Counted from the stretch's first letter, positions 7,999 through 17,516 are shown. The stretch: 64,000 nucleotides of DNA from Aurantimonas sp. Leaf443 (GCF_001425575.1 NZ_LMRD01000011.1:1-64000), one strand, 5' to 3'. Program-made: numbers and translations. The notes: generated by a model from the letters alone, not told the origin.

Positions 7999-8073
7999 TG
8001 GTGCCGGATGAGGGGATTGAACCCCCGACCTTCGGTTTACAAAACCGCTGCTCTACCGCTGAGCTAATCCGGC
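7999..8073 (-). tRNA. tRNA-Thr(TGT)
   Basis: 75 bases with encoded CCA. The acceptor stem is GCCGGAT/ATCCGGC, the anticodon loop TTTGTAA carries TGT, and the T-arm is GGGGGTTCAATCCCC. It is transcribed towards rlmB and ends 25 bases from the rlmB stop. Its promoter must overlap the leader of the divergent nadK. Confidence 0.96.
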
Positions 8074-8209
8074 GCCGGCTGGAACGTCTAGTGGACGATT
8101 TCCGTCCTCGCAATAGGTGATGTCGGATGCCGCGCCGGACCTTCCGCAAGCGTCGGCACAGCCTCCAGCGAGGACGGCCCGCCGTGATCCCCAGACCGTG
8201 ACGGACACG

Positions 8210-8983
8210 ATGCAGAACAACGCCTCCTCGATCGCCTTCCTGGCGAGCGACGCGCCGCTCGCCCAGGCGGCGGCCGCGATCCTCACCGACATCTACGGCA
8301 ACCAGGACCCCGACAAGGCGGCCGTCGTCGTGGCGCTCGGGGGCGACGGGCACATGCTGCAGGTCATGCACCGCTACATGGGCACGGGAAAGCCGATCTA
8401 CGGGATGAACCGCGGCACGATCGGTTTCCTCATGAACGAGTTCCGCGAGATCGACCTCCACGAGCGCATCGCGGCCGCCGTCGTCAACGAGATCCGGCCC
8501 CTGACCATGTCGGCGATCGACGAGGAGGGCGTGGAGCATTCCTCGCTCGCCATCAACGAAGTGTCGATCTTCCGCCAGTCCTATCAGGCCGCGCGGCTGC
8601 GCATCTCGATCAACGGGAAGGAGCGGCTGGCCGAGCTCGTCTGCGACGGGGTGATGGTGGCGACGCCGACGGGCTCGACGGCCTACAATCTCTCCGCCCA
8701 GGGACCGATCATCCCGATCGACGCGCCGCTCCTGGCGCTGACGCCGGTGAGCCCCTTCCGCCCGCGGCGCTGGCGCGGCGCCCTTCTCTCCAACCACCAG
8801 AGCGTCGAGATCGAAGTGCTGGAGCCGCGCAAGCGGCCGGTGAACGCGGTCGCCGATGCGACGGAGGTGAAGTCGGTGCGCCGCATCGCCATCCGCGAGG
8901 CGTCCAACCTCACCTGCCGCATCCTCTTCGACCCCGATCATTCCTGGGACGAGCGGATCCTCGCGGAACAGTTCCGCTACTGA
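8210..8983 (+). CDS. nadK: NAD kinase
   Basis: 257 residues from the ATG at 8210, the usual length of rhizobial NAD kinases. An upstream in-frame start at 8117-8120 would add 31 residues of low-complexity sequence not typical of the family. The enzyme phosphorylates NAD to NADP in the cytosol. Diagnostic motifs are [12 protein letters not shown] (GGDG), [13 protein letters not shown] (NxGxxGFL) and the nucleotide-binding block [21 protein letters not shown]. The C-terminal part has the beta-sheet region with [12 protein letters not shown]. Confidence 0.93.
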   Translation: MQNNASSIAFLASDAPLAQAAAAILTDIYGNQDPDKAAVVVALGGDGHMLQVMHRYMGTGKPIYGMNRGTIGFLMNEFREIDLHERIAAAVVNEIRPLTMSAIDEEGVEHSSLAINEVSIFRQSYQAARLRISINGKERLAELVCDGVMVATPTGSTAYNLSAQGPIIPIDAPLLALTPVSPFRPRRWRGALLSNHQSVEIEVLEPRKRPVNAVADATEVKSVRRIAIREASNLTCRILFDPDHSWDERILAEQFRY

Positions 8984-8990
8984 CCGTCGC

Positions 8991-10130
8991 TCAGGCGGCG
9001 AGCCGGCGCACGCGGTCGCGTGCGGCCTCCACCACCGCCTCGCCGGCAAGCTGGTGCACGCGCTGCAGGAGGTCTGCGAACCCGTCCGAATCCTGCGACC
9101 GTGCGAAGCTGGCGGCGAGCCGTTCCATGACGAGCGGCGCGACGTCCTCGGGCGCGGCGTGCGGCGTGCGGGCGAGAACCTCGCGCCAGGTCACGACGGC
9201 CTGCCGCAGCAGCGGGGCGACCTCGACGGGAATGCCGCTGGCCGAGACGAGGGCGCGGAAGGCCGTCGCGCGCCCGTCCACGACGATGGCGCGCACGCGC
9301 CGCGGCGCATAGCCCGAGAGCTCGACGAGACTGTCGACGAAGAGATCGATGTGGCCGCCGGCCACGGCCCGCAGCAGGAAGGCGAGGTTGAGGCGACCGG
9401 CGCGGCGCAGATAGGCGAGGAACTCGGCGCGCCCGGCCGGGGGAACCGCGTCCGCGACGATCGCCGTCGCCTTCTCGCCGGCTTCCTGCAGAACCCGTTC
9501 CGTCCGCCGGGCGCCGAGGACGGCGGTGACGAAGCTCTCGTCGGACAGGCTCCGGGCGATGGCGCCGACGAGCTGATGGCGCAAGGCCGGCGGGCAGTCT
9601 CGGCGGCGCGCCAGCGCGTCGCGGATCGCGGCGCAGTGCATGTGGCGCTCGCCGATGAGCGCGAGGCCGGAGGCGAGGATGGCGGCCGTCTCGTTGCGCA
9701 GAAGCTTCAGGCAGGCCGCCTCGCCCGCGCGTTCGGCGAGAACGGCCGAGACACGGGCCGGCAGGCCGCGCCTGGAGGCGACGGCGATCTCGATCGCCTC
9801 GCGGCCGCTGGACGCCAGCGTCACGAGATCGGCGGGAACGAGGACCGGCGAGCGCGCCACGACCGGCACGGCGACGCGATCGACGTCGCCGGCAAGCGTC
9901 AGCACGAGGCCGCGCGGCACGTCGGAAACGCCGGCGATGCTTTGCGCGAGTTCGATGCGCACGGCGGGCGAGATATCCTCGGCCAGCGCCATCAGCGAGA
10001 GTTCGGCGAGCTCGGGATCGTCGTCCGGATAGCGCCCCTGCGCGAAGCCGACGCTGAGAATGCGCGCCGCACCGGCGCGCTCCGTGCTCCTGGACTGCCC
10101 CAGCCAGTCGACAAACCGTTGGACGATCAT
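8991..10130 (-). CDS. DUF2336 domain-containing protein
   Basis: 379 residues from the ATG at 10130 (MIVQRFVDWLGQS), which matches the usual N-terminus of this family; the open frame extends further but without a typical start. The protein is all-helical, with repeated helical hairpins reminiscent of HEAT-like repeats (LSLMALAEDISPAVRIELAQ, AIEIAVASRRGLP, RHQLVGAIARSLSDESF). No enzyme motif or membrane segment is present. DUF2336 proteins are widespread in Hyphomicrobiales but have no established function. The stop lies 7 bases from the nadK stop, convergent. Confidence 0.8.
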   Translation of the reverse strand: MIVQRFVDWLGQSRSTERAGAARILSVGFAQGRYPDDDPELAELSLMALAEDISPAVRIELAQSIAGVSDVPRGLVLTLAGDVDRVAVPVVARSPVLVPADLVTLASSGREAIEIAVASRRGLPARVSAVLAERAGEAACLKLLRNETAAILASGLALIGERHMHCAAIRDALARRRDCPPALRHQLVGAIARSLSDESFVTAVLGARRTERVLQEAGEKATAIVADAVPPAGRAEFLAYLRRAGRLNLAFLLRAVAGGHIDLFVDSLVELSGYAPRRVRAIVVDGRATAFRALVSASGIPVEVAPLLRQAVVTWREVLARTPHAAPEDVAPLVMERLAASFARSQDSDGFADLLQRVHQLAGEAVVEAARDRVRRLAA

Positions 10131-10185
10131 CGCGTGTCGAAACTCCTGCCGCCCCTCACGGCGATGGAGCCACTCTTGCAGGCAA

Positions 10186-10204
10186 TGGTTTACGTTTGGT
10201 TCAC
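10186..10204. repeat. Direct repeat TGGTTYAC x2 upstream of the DUF2336 gene
   Basis: TGGTTTAC (10186-10193) and TGGTTCAC (10197-10204) are spaced 11 bp start to start, one helical turn, 55-75 bp upstream of the DUF2336 ATG. On the minus strand they read GTRAACCA. This is a possible regulator site; the binding protein is unknown. Confidence 0.35.
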
Positions 10205-10224
10205 CATGTTCGTCAGCATTTGTG

Positions 10225-10250
10225 GGAGGCGACAATTCGCCGTCGCCTCC
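10225..10250 (-). terminator. GC-rich hairpin downstream of the flavin reductase gene
   Basis: A perfect 9-bp stem, GGAGGCGAC (10225-10233) with GTCGCCTCC (10242-10250) and an 8-base loop, lies 19 bases after the flavin reductase stop. No T-run follows, so it may be a weak terminator or a 3'-end stabiliser. Confidence 0.4.
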
Positions 10251-10268
10251 AGTTCGCGGCAAGCCTTC

Positions 10269-10889
10269 TCAGGCGTCGGACGCGTCCGCCCGGCGCGGTC
10301 GCGGCAGCTGGAACACGTCCTTCACCACGGCGTAGTCCATGTAGCCAAGGCGCGAGAGCGGGGCGGCGAGCGCCATGTCGATGCGTCCGTCCCGCACGAT
10401 CGACTGGTCGATATGGATCCCGACGACCTGGCCGATGATGGTGACGTTCTCCGATTCCAGCCCGTCGAGCCCCAGCGGACGGAACCATTGCGTGACCTTG
10501 CATTCCAGGGCGGCCGGGCTCTCCTTCACGCGCGGGGCGGCGACGAGGCGGCAGTCGACCGGCGTCAGACCGGCGATCTCGAACTCGCTGGTGCCGCGCT
10601 CGGCATTGGCGGAAGAGCGGTTCATCTGCCGCGTCAGCGCCTCCGTCGCGAGATTGGCGACGAACTCGCCGCTCTCGATCGCGAAGGTCGCCGAGTCCTT
10701 CATGCCGACCGAGGAGAACATGACCAGCTTGGGCCGGTCGCCGATCGCGTTGAAGAAGCTGTAGGGCGCCAGGTTCACCGCGCCCTCGCTCGAACGCGTG
10801 GAGATCCAGCCGATCGGGCGCGGCGAGACGAGCGCCTTGAACGGATCGTGGGAAAGGCCGTGGCGGTTGGTGTCGGTCGTGTAGAACAT
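10269..10889 (-). CDS. Flavin reductase-like, FMN-binding split-barrel protein
   Basis: A 206-residue protein of the flavin reductase-like (FMN-binding split barrel) family. The signature region is SPRPIGWISTRSSEGAVNLAPYS, with the conserved PRPIxWIST and NLAPYSFF phrases that contact FMN. Members reduce flavin for partner oxygenases or act as small NAD(P)H:flavin oxidoreductases; the actual substrate is unknown. It starts 3 bases after the stop of the nitroreductase gene, so the two FMN enzymes form an operon. Confidence 0.85.
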   Translation of the reverse strand: MFYTTDTNRHGLSHDPFKALVSPRPIGWISTRSSEGAVNLAPYSFFNAIGDRPKLVMFSSVGMKDSATFAIESGEFVANLATEALTRQMNRSSANAERGTSEFEIAGLTPVDCRLVAAPRVKESPAALECKVTQWFRPLGLDGLESENVTIIGQVVGIHIDQSIVRDGRIDMALAAPLSRLGYMDYAVVKDVFQLPRPRRADASDA

Positions 10890-10892
10890 CGC

Positions 10893-11471
10893 TCAGGCTC
10901 CCGGCGCCGTGGCCTCGGTGACGATGCGCGACAGGTCCGGCCGCGGGCGCTCGGACGGCGGCTCGCCGGGCGTGCCGATATGCACGAAGCCGGCGACCTT
11001 CTCCTGCGGCGAGATGCCCAGGATCGCCTTCGCCTCCTCGTCATAGGCCACCCATTCGGTGACCCAGTTCGCCGCGAAACCGTGCGCGTGCGCGGCGTTG
11101 ACGAGATTCATCGTGGCCGCCCCCGCCGAGAGGACCTGTTCCCAGACCGGGATCTTCACATGCTCGGCCGCCGTGGAGACGACGCCGACGACGAGCGGGG
11201 CGCGGGTGAAGCGCTCGCGCTCGACGCGAAGCCGCGTCTCGCTCGCCGCAGGGTCGCGGGCGGCTACGAGCGCCGCCAGCGCCTCGCCGATCGCCGCCGC
11301 CGCCGCGCCGCGATAGAGGACGAAGCGCCAGGGGGCGAGCTTGCCGTGATCGGGCACGCGGGCGGCGACGGTCAGGATGGCGTCGAGGATGGGGCCCTGC
11401 GGCGCCGGCTCGCGCAGCATCGGGATCGGGATCGAACGGCGCGTGGCGAGGAGGGTGGCGGCGTCACTCAA
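10893..11471 (-). CDS. Nitroreductase family protein (YdjA-like)
   Basis: 192 residues from a TTG at 11471, chosen because GGAG lies 8 bases upstream and the protein then opens at the conserved helix (ATLLATRRSI). An in-frame extension to 11654 has no family resemblance. The nitroreductase motifs include RRSIPIPMLREPAP (FMN phosphate contact), AARVPDHGKLAPWRFV and the C-terminal GFVHIGTPGEPPSERPRP, all resembling the YdjA subgroup of FMN oxidoreductases. Co-transcribed with a flavin reductase-like gene. The physiological substrate cannot be told from sequence. Confidence 0.85.
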   Translation of the reverse strand: MSDAATLLATRRSIPIPMLREPAPQGPILDAILTVAARVPDHGKLAPWRFVLYRGAAAAAIGEALAALVAARDPAASETRLRVERERFTRAPLVVGVVSTAAEHVKIPVWEQVLSAGAATMNLVNAAHAHGFAANWVTEWVAYDEEAKAILGISPQEKVAGFVHIGTPGEPPSERPRPDLSRIVTEATAPGA

Positions 11472-11686
11472 GGATTGTGCTCCGGGCTGGGTGGAATCCG
11501 GCGAAAGACTTCGTGGCTCCGTCCCTATCGCCCTCCGGCGCGAAGGACAAATCCGCCGCGCGATGGGAGTTGCGGGCGTGCTGTCCGCAGGGCTCGGAGC
11601 AATTGCATCGAATGCCTTGAAATGGCCGGCGAACGGGTTCACTCCTTCGGCCAAGGGTGGAGCCGTCGTGCCGGGGGATCATCGCA

Positions 11687-12841
11687 GTGCATCGTGGCCG
11701 CGCCGTCGTCACGGCTTTCTTCGTCGTCCAAGGGGTCAGCGGACTTCCGGCGCTCGCGCAGGATGGTGCCGGCGCCGTGCCGGGCGGCGGGTCCAGCATC
11801 GAGCGCGGGCTGCGCGGCCTTTTCGGCGGGGAGCCCGAGAAACCCGGCTCCTACGTCTCGCCCTCCGCCGCCGACCTCGTGCCGGATGCGGCGTCGGTCG
11901 GCGCCGCGCCGAACCGGGCGCTGGAGCGATTCGATCCGATCGCCCTGCCGACCAGCCTCTCGCCCGGCGCCTCGCCCAAGCTCGATCTGCCCGACCTCAA
12001 GCCCTTCGGCCCGCAGCCCAAGCCCCATCCCGAACCGGCGCGGGCCAGCGAGAGCCTCTCCTTGAGCGCGCGTCTCACGCAGGACGGGCCGGAAATCCCG
12101 AACGGTCTCGTCTGGCGCCTCTTCGCCGCCGCCCCGGATGCCAGCGGCAAGCTGCCGCTGATCGCGACTTCGGCGGAGGCCAACCCGAATTTCGCCGTGC
12201 CGCGCGGCAGCTACCTCCTGCACGTCCTGTTCGGGCGGGCGGGCATGACCAAGCGCATCGAGTTCGCGGGCCTTCGCACGCGCGAAACGGTGGTGATGGA
12301 CGCCGGCGGCCTGAAGCTGAGCGCCGTCGCCCCCAACGACGCGGCGCTCGCGCAGGAGAAGGTCTTCTTCGACGTCTATACCGATGCCGACCAGGAGAAC
12401 GACCGCCAGCTCGTGGCGAGCCACGTGCCCGCAAACCGCGTGGTGCGGCTCAATGCCGGCAACTACCACGTCGTCTCGAGCTACGGCGCGATCAACGCCG
12501 TGGTGCGCGCCGACATCCGCGTGGAGGCCGGCAAGCTGACGGAGGCGACGCTCCAGCACCACGCCGCGCAGCTCACGCTGAAGCTCGTGCGCGAAAAGGG
12601 CGGCGAGGCGATCGCCGACACCGCCTGGTCGATCACCACCGCCTCCGGCGACCCGGTGCGCGAGAGCGTCGGCGCCTTCTCCTCCCTGGTTCTGGCGGAG
12701 GGCGACTATCTCGTGCTCGCGCGCAACCGCGGAAAGCTCTATCAGCGCAGCTTCTCGGTGGAAGCGGGCCGGGACGAGGATGTGGAGGTGCTGACCTCCG
12801 ATCTCGCGGCGCCCGAGAACGGCGAAGGCTCCGGCGACTGA
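11687..12841 (+). CDS. Exported protein of unknown function
   Basis: 384 residues from a GTG at 11687 with GGGGGA about 7 bases upstream. An earlier in-frame GTG at 11657 has no spaced ribosome site. Residues 1-24 form a signal peptide (basic HRGR, hydrophobic AVVTAFFVVQGVSG, cleavage near ALA-Q). After a Pro/Gly-rich linker (about 30-120) the rest is predicted beta-rich, with repeated modules of the type GSYLLHVLFGRAG, GNYHVVSSYGA and EGDYLVLARNRG. These look like consecutive Ig-like or carboxypeptidase-regulatory-like sandwiches. It is probably periplasmic. Divergent from the nitroreductase gene and convergent with thrS. Confidence 0.7.
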   Translation: MHRGRAVVTAFFVVQGVSGLPALAQDGAGAVPGGGSSIERGLRGLFGGEPEKPGSYVSPSAADLVPDAASVGAAPNRALERFDPIALPTSLSPGASPKLDLPDLKPFGPQPKPHPEPARASESLSLSARLTQDGPEIPNGLVWRLFAAAPDASGKLPLIATSAEANPNFAVPRGSYLLHVLFGRAGMTKRIEFAGLRTRETVVMDAGGLKLSAVAPNDAALAQEKVFFDVYTDADQENDRQLVASHVPANRVVRLNAGNYHVVSSYGAINAVVRADIRVEAGKLTEATLQHHAAQLTLKLVREKGGEAIADTAWSITTASGDPVRESVGAFSSLVLAEGDYLVLARNRGKLYQRSFSVEAGRDEDVEVLTSDLAAPENGEGSGD

Positions 12842-12855
12842 ACGGGTCGAAACGC

Positions 12856-12889
12856 GAAAGGGGCGCGCCGCGGCCGGCACGCCCCTTTC
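12856..12889. terminator. Bidirectional hairpin between convergent genes
   Basis: A perfect 10-bp stem GAAAGGGGCG (12856-12865) / CGCCCCTTTC (12880-12889) with a GC-rich loop lies between the convergent exported-protein gene and thrS. The A/T ends of the stem fit a terminator usable in either direction. Confidence 0.65.
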
Positions 12890-12914
12890 CGTGTCCGATC
12901 GGCGTCGAAAGCGC

Positions 12915-14882
12915 CTATTGCGCGGCGACGGACGCTTCGCGCGCGCGGCGAAGGTCCGGCGGCACGGCCTCCTCGCCGAGCGCGGCGATGGTCTCGACGA
13001 GGGTCCCCGAGGACTGGTCGCGCGAGCCCAGGCGCCGCATGTTGACCGTCCTCTCCTCCGCCTCGCGCTTGCCGCAGACGAGGATGACCGGCACCTTGGC
13101 GACCGAGTGTTCGCGGACCTTGTAGTTGATCTTCTCGTTGCGAAGATCGGTCTCGACGCGCAGGCCCGCCTTCTTCAGCTCCGCCGCGACCTCGCGGGCA
13201 TAGTCGTCCGCCTCCGAGGTGATGGTCGCCACCACAATCTGCAGCGGCGCGAACCAGAGCGGCATGTGGCCGGCATAGTTCTCGATGAGAATGCCGAGGA
13301 AGCGCTCCATCGAGCCGCAGATGGCGCGATGGACCATGACCGGCTGGCGCTTCTCCGAATCCTTGTCGATGTAGAAGGCGCCGAACCGCTCCGGCAGGTT
13401 GAAGTCGACCTGCGTCGTGCCGCACTGCCAGTCGCGGCCGATCGCGTCGCGCAGCACGTATTCGAACTTCGGCCCGTAGAACGCGCCCTCGCCCGGATTG
13501 ATCGCCGTCTTCACCCGGCCGTTCGAGTTGCGCGCGATATCCTCCAGGACGCCGGTCATGATCGCCTCGGCATGATCCCAGTTGGCATCCGAACCGACCC
13601 GCTTCTCGGGCCGCGTCGAAAGCTTCACCGTGATCTCGCCGAAGCCGAAATCGGAATAGGTCGAGAGGATGAGGTCGTTGATGCGCAGGCACTCGGCGGC
13701 CAGCTGATCCTCCGTGCAGAAGACATGCGCGTCGTCCTGCGTGAAGCCGCGCACGCGCATCAGCCCGTGCAGCGCACCGGACGGTTCGTAGCGATGCACG
13801 TTGCCGAATTCCGCATAGCGAATGGGCAGATCGCGGTAGCTCTTCAGACCATGCTTGAAGATCTGCACATGGCCCGGGCAGTTCATCGGCTTGATCGCGA
13901 AGACGCGCTCGTCCTCGGTCTCGGTGACGAACATATTCTCCTTGTACCAGCCCCAGTGACCGGAGGTCTCCCACAGCGCCTTGTCGAGGATCTGCGGGGC
14001 GTTGACCTCGTCGTAACCCTGCGTGTCCAGACGCCGGCGCATGTAGGAGACGAGCGTCTGGAACATCTTCCAGCCATGGGCATGCCAGAAGACGACGCCC
14101 GGCCCCTCCTCCTGGAAATGGAAGAGATCCATCTCGCGGCCGAGCCGGCGATGGTCGCGCTTCTCGGCCTCTTCCAGCATGTGGAGATAGGCGTCGAGCT
14201 GCTCCTTCGTCGCCCAGGCCGTGCCGTAGATGCGCGTGAGCATCGGATTGTTCGAATCGCCGCGCCAGTAGGCGCCGGCGACCTTCATCAGCTTGAACGC
14301 CTCGCCGATCTGCCCGGTGGAGGCCATATGCGGGCCGCGGCACAGGTCGAACCAGTCGCCCTGCGCGTAGATCTTCAGGTCCTGCCCGGCGGGGATCGCG
14401 TCGACCAGCTCCACCTTGTAGGCCTCGCCCTTGGCCGCGAAGACCTCGCGCGCCTTCTCGCGCGACCAGACCTCCTTGGTGAAGGGCGCGTTGCGGCGGA
14501 TGATCTCGGCCATCTTCTTCTCGATGACCGGCAGGTCGTCGGGCGTGAAGGGCGTGTCGCGGGCGAAGTCGTAGTAGAAGCCGTTCTCGATCACCGGACC
14601 GATGGTCACCTGCGTGCCCGGCCACAGTTCCTGCACGGCCTGCGCCATCACATGCGCCGCGTCGTGCCGGATGAGCTCGAGCGCCCGGCCGTCGTCGCGC
14701 GTCACGATCTCGAGCGCGCCCGAGCGGCCGACCGGGTCGGACAGATCGCGCACCTCGCCGTCGAGGGCGTAGGCGACCGACTTCTTGGCAAGGGATTTCG
14801 AGATGCCCGCGGCGATCTCGGCCCCGGTCACCGTCGGCTCGAACTGGCGGACGGACCCGTCGGGGAAGGAGAGGTCGATCAT
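12915..14882 (-). CDS. thrS: Threonine--tRNA ligase
   Basis: 655 residues from the ATG at 14882, preceded by AAAGGAA. The class II aminoacyl-tRNA synthetase charges tRNA-Thr. Domains in order: TGS (1-62), editing domain (about 65-225, with [11 protein letters not shown] supplying the HxxxH zinc motif and the CRGPH cysteine-histidine site), catalytic core (about 245-535, with [12 protein letters not shown], motif 2 around [22 protein letters not shown] and motif 3 [17 protein letters not shown]) and the anticodon-binding domain (about 540-640). No T-box or other leader structure was recognised upstream. Confidence 0.96.
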   Translation of the reverse strand: MIDLSFPDGSVRQFEPTVTGAEIAAGISKSLAKKSVAYALDGEVRDLSDPVGRSGALEIVTRDDGRALELIRHDAAHVMAQAVQELWPGTQVTIGPVIENGFYYDFARDTPFTPDDLPVIEKKMAEIIRRNAPFTKEVWSREKAREVFAAKGEAYKVELVDAIPAGQDLKIYAQGDWFDLCRGPHMASTGQIGEAFKLMKVAGAYWRGDSNNPMLTRIYGTAWATKEQLDAYLHMLEEAEKRDHRRLGREMDLFHFQEEGPGVVFWHAHGWKMFQTLVSYMRRRLDTQGYDEVNAPQILDKALWETSGHWGWYKENMFVTETEDERVFAIKPMNCPGHVQIFKHGLKSYRDLPIRYAEFGNVHRYEPSGALHGLMRVRGFTQDDAHVFCTEDQLAAECLRINDLILSTYSDFGFGEITVKLSTRPEKRVGSDANWDHAEAIMTGVLEDIARNSNGRVKTAINPGEGAFYGPKFEYVLRDAIGRDWQCGTTQVDFNLPERFGAFYIDKDSEKRQPVMVHRAICGSMERFLGILIENYAGHMPLWFAPLQIVVATITSEADDYAREVAAELKKAGLRVETDLRNEKINYKVREHSVAKVPVILVCGKREAEERTVNMRRLGSRDQSSGTLVETIAALGEEAVPPDLRRAREASVAAQ

Positions 14883-15070
14883 GCGTGTTCCTTTCCGCTC
14901 ACTCCCGCCAACCACGCGGGGAAGCCCTTCGATCGATCGGCGCCGAAGGCAGGCGCCGGGCGCGACTTCTATCAGCCGGGACGATTGGGGCAAGCGGGAA
15001 GGACCGGCGCGCCGGCTGGACAGGCAGGGATCGTCGGACTTGCCGGAACCGGCGCGCGGCCGGGCGACGG

Positions 15071-15256
15071 TCAGACCGTGGCGTCCACGTCCTCGACCGG
15101 CGCTTCTCCCACATGCTTGCGGATCGATTCGATCGCGCGATGAGCCCCGGCCTTCGAGGCGTAGCCCTCCGTGGAGAAGATCACTTCGCTATTGTACTTG
15201 AAGCGGACGCGGAACTCGCCCTTCCTGTCCTTGTAGACCTCGAACTTGTGCGCCAC
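15071..15256 (-). CDS. DUF1508 (YegP-type) protein
   Basis: A 61-residue single DUF1508 unit: [22 protein letters not shown] followed by [21 protein letters not shown]. The fold is a small beta-beta-beta-alpha module found alone or in tandem (YegP). The function is unknown. It starts with GTG at 15256 after a G-rich ribosome site. Confidence 0.85.
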   Translation of the reverse strand: MAHKFEVYKDRKGEFRVRFKYNSEVIFSTEGYASKAGAHRAIESIRKHVGEAPVEDVDATV

Positions 15257-15354
15257 GGAAGACCCCCGCCCTTTTAGAATTGCTGACGGGACGATCGTTC
15301 ACCCGGGCGCGGATTCTGTCAAACGTCTTCGGCAGGACGGCCGGCCCACAGGAT

Positions 15355-15684
15355 TCACCGCCGGTCTCGTCGGAGCGTCTCGGGCACGGGGTCGAGGCCG
15401 GGCTTTCCGAACGGTCCGCAGCGCAGCACCCGTCGGCCAGTGAGCCAGGCACCGCGCGGGAGACCATGCCGGGCAACGGCCTCGTAGGCATATTCCGAAC
15501 AGGTCGGCACGTGCCGGCAGTGGCCGCCGACGAAGGGCGAGAAGACGATCTGGTACAGGCGCACCGCGCCGATCCCGAGGAGCCGGCCCGGCGTGCGCCG
15601 CCATGCCCCGCGATAGTTGCGGCCGAGCGTCCGGTCCGGGCCGTCGGCCTTCGGTGTCTCGCGCATTCCGGACGACGGTTCCAT
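15355..15684 (-). CDS. yidD: Membrane protein insertion efficiency factor YidD
   Basis: A 109-residue protein with the UPF0161/YidD signature: LYQIVFSPFVGGHCRHVPTCSEYAYEAV, where the conserved cysteines and the PTCSEYA phrase are unmistakable. YidD assists YidC-mediated membrane protein insertion. The N-terminal 25 residues are a variable, polar extension. In many bacteria yidD sits in the rpmH-rnpA-yidC cluster; here it is next to the Fe-S scaffold gene, an arrangement common in Hyphomicrobiales. It begins 21 bases downstream of the scaffold stop. Confidence 0.9.
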   Translation of the reverse strand: MEPSSGMRETPKADGPDRTLGRNYRGAWRRTPGRLLGIGAVRLYQIVFSPFVGGHCRHVPTCSEYAYEAVARHGLPRGAWLTGRRVLRCGPFGKPGLDPVPETLRRDRR

Positions 15685-15705
15685 GAGATGCGACGCCCCC
15701 AGCGC

Positions 15706-16152
15706 TCAGGCGGCTTTCGTCGCGGCCTGCGCGTCGATCTTGTCGAGCGCCTCGACCACGGCGTCGAAGGTCAGCATGGTGGAGGCGTGGCGGGCCTTGT
15801 AGTCGCGCACCGGCTCCAGGAACTTCGCATCGGCGAAGCGGCCTTCGGGCGGAGCGCCGTTCTCCTTCAGCATCCGCCGCATCGTCTCGCGGGCCTCGCG
15901 CAGGTCCTGCGGCGTCGCGCCGATGATGTTGCGCGCCATGATCGAGGACGAGGCCTGGCCGAGCGCGCAGGCCTTCACGTCATGCGCGAAATCGCTGACG
16001 ACGCCGTCCTCGAGCTTCACGTCCACCGTCACGGTGGAGCCGCACAGTTTCGAATGGGCCGTCGCGCTGGCCTGCGCATCTGCCAGGCGGCCGATGCGGG
16101 GAATGTTGCCGGCAAATTCGAGGATGCGGGCGTTATAGACGTCGTCGATCAC
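15706..16152 (-). CDS. Iron-sulfur cluster assembly scaffold (IscU/SufU-like)
   Basis: 148 residues from a GTG at 16152 (VIDDVYNARILEFA, the usual family start; an in-frame TTG lies 15 bases upstream). IscU-like proteins assemble Fe-S clusters on three cysteines. Two are present, in HSKLCGSTV and DVKACALGQAS. The third, expected near the C-terminus around RHASTMLTF, is not there. Alphaproteobacterial members of this subgroup commonly lack it, so the protein may act as a carrier or need another ligand. Divergent from folE. Confidence 0.85.
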   Translation of the reverse strand: MIDDVYNARILEFAGNIPRIGRLADAQASATAHSKLCGSTVTVDVKLEDGVVSDFAHDVKACALGQASSSIMARNIIGATPQDLREARETMRRMLKENGAPPEGRFADAKFLEPVRDYKARHASTMLTFDAVVEALDKIDAQAATKAA

Positions 16153-16212
16153 GGGTTCGGCCCTCAAGGCTGGTAATTTGCCGCCGACCTGTCAAAGCTC
16201 AGGTCCACCGGT

Positions 16213-16240
16213 TATATAAGCATGCGAATGCCGGGGCCAA
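16213..16240 (-). promoter_or_regulatory. Candidate promoter of the Fe-S scaffold/yidD unit
   Basis: On the minus strand: -35 TTGGCC (16240-16235), 16-bp spacer and -10 TATATA (16218-16213), about 60 bases upstream of the scaffold start. Confidence 0.4.
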
Positions 16241-16414
16241 CGGGCACCGGCCGACCCAAGTCCGCGCACCCGTGGCGCAGTTGTGAGCGTACGAGGCCGC
16301 GCGATGGCGACAGACGGTTCGGGCAGCGATCCGCGCAAGACCGCCCCCCGGGCGCCCGATGCGAATTCGCAGTGGATCGCGGCCCGCATCCCGGTCGGCA
16401 CGAGAAGAGGCAGC

Positions 16415-17029
16415 ATGGACGCCGTCGTCAAGAAGTTCCCCGATCTCTCCCCGACTGGACGGCCGAGCCGCCAGGAGGCCGAGGCCGCCGTCGAGACGCT
16501 GCTGCGCTGGATCGGCGAGGATCCGGCCCGCGAAGGCCTGCGCGAGACGCCTGCGCGCGTCGTCAAGGCCTACGAGGAACTCTTCGGCGGCTATCGCGAC
16601 GACGCCACGAAGGCGCTCGGGCGCACGTTCGAGGAAGTCTCGGGCTACGACGACACCGTGCTCGTGCGCGACATCGACTTCCACTCGCATTGCGAACATC
16701 ACATGGTCCCGGTCGTCGGCAAGGCGCATGTCGCCTACAAGCCGGACGGGCGTGTTCTCGGCCTCTCCAAGATCGCCCGCGTCGTCGACATTTTCGGGCG
16801 CCGCCTGCAGACGCAGGAATCGATGACCGCGCAGATCGCCGACGCGATCGTCGAGGCGCTCGCGCCAAAGGGCGTCGCCGTCCTGCTCGAGGCCGAGCAT
16901 ATGTGCATGTCCATGCGTGGCATCCGCACCAAGGGCTCGCGCACGATCACGACCTCCTTCAACGGCGTCTTCCGCGACGACAAGGACGAGCGCGACCGCT
17001 TCCTCATGCTCGTCGGCCAGCGCGGCTGA
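16415..17029 (+). CDS. folE: GTP cyclohydrolase I
   Basis: 204 residues from the ATG at 16415 preceded by AGAAGAGG. The enzyme converts GTP to 7,8-dihydroneopterin triphosphate, the first step to tetrahydrofolate and queuosine. Motifs: [22 protein letters not shown] (zinc ligands Cys and His), [21 protein letters not shown] (GTP site) and [15 protein letters not shown] (third zinc ligand Cys). Followed after one base by hisI, so the two are co-transcribed. Confidence 0.96.
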   Translation: MDAVVKKFPDLSPTGRPSRQEAEAAVETLLRWIGEDPAREGLRETPARVVKAYEELFGGYRDDATKALGRTFEEVSGYDDTVLVRDIDFHSHCEHHMVPVVGKAHVAYKPDGRVLGLSKIARVVDIFGRRLQTQESMTAQIADAIVEALAPKGVAVLLEAEHMCMSMRGIRTKGSRTITTSFNGVFRDDKDERDRFLMLVGQRG

Positions 17030-17030
17030 C

Positions 17031-17420
17031 ATGGCGGGCGATCCGTTCGATCGCGAGGAAGGCACGTGCCTCGCGCCCCGTTTCGACGCCGCCGGTCTCG
17101 TCACCGCCGTCGTCACCGACGCCGAAAGCGGCGCCCTCCTCATGGTCGCGCACATGAACGAGGAGGCGCTGCGCCTCACCGTGGAGACGGGGATCGCGCA
17201 TTACTGGTCGCGCTCGCGCGGCACGCTCTGGAAGAAGGGCGAGACCTCCGGCGCCCTGCAGACCGTCTCGGACCTTCTCGTCGACTGCGATCAGGACGCG
17301 ATCTGGCTGAAAGTGGTGCCCCAGAAGCGTGCCGACACTTGCCATACCGGCCGCAGCACCTGCTTCTACCGGCGCATCGACCGGGAGAGCGGCGCGCTCG
17401 AGCCCGTCGCCGACGCCTGA
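17031..17420 (+). CDS. hisI: Phosphoribosyl-AMP cyclohydrolase
   Basis: 129 residues from the ATG at 17031, one base after the folE stop. Catalyses the third step of histidine biosynthesis. The family blocks are complete: [40 protein letters not shown] (metal-binding Asp/Cys) and [11 protein letters not shown] (metal-binding Cys). It is a stand-alone HisI without the HisE pyrophosphohydrolase domain, the normal state in alphaproteobacteria. Confidence 0.95.
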   Translation: MAGDPFDREEGTCLAPRFDAAGLVTAVVTDAESGALLMVAHMNEEALRLTVETGIAHYWSRSRGTLWKKGETSGALQTVSDLLVDCDQDAIWLKVVPQKRADTCHTGRSTCFYRRIDRESGALEPVADA

Positions 17421-17516
17421 CGGGACGCGCCTTCCCCTGCCGTTAATCCGTTGCTCAAACCTCCCCGCTATCCTGCCAGACCTGTGGGCGATCAGGGTCA
17501 GCCGGGAGGTCGCAGC

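Noticed and set aside
9054-12065. A roughly 1000-codon plus-strand open frame antisense to the DUF2336 gene and the two flavoenzyme genes
   Set aside because: The product is Arg/Gly/Asp-rich with no family resemblance, and it overlaps three clear genes; at this GC content the third-position bias opens such antisense frames.
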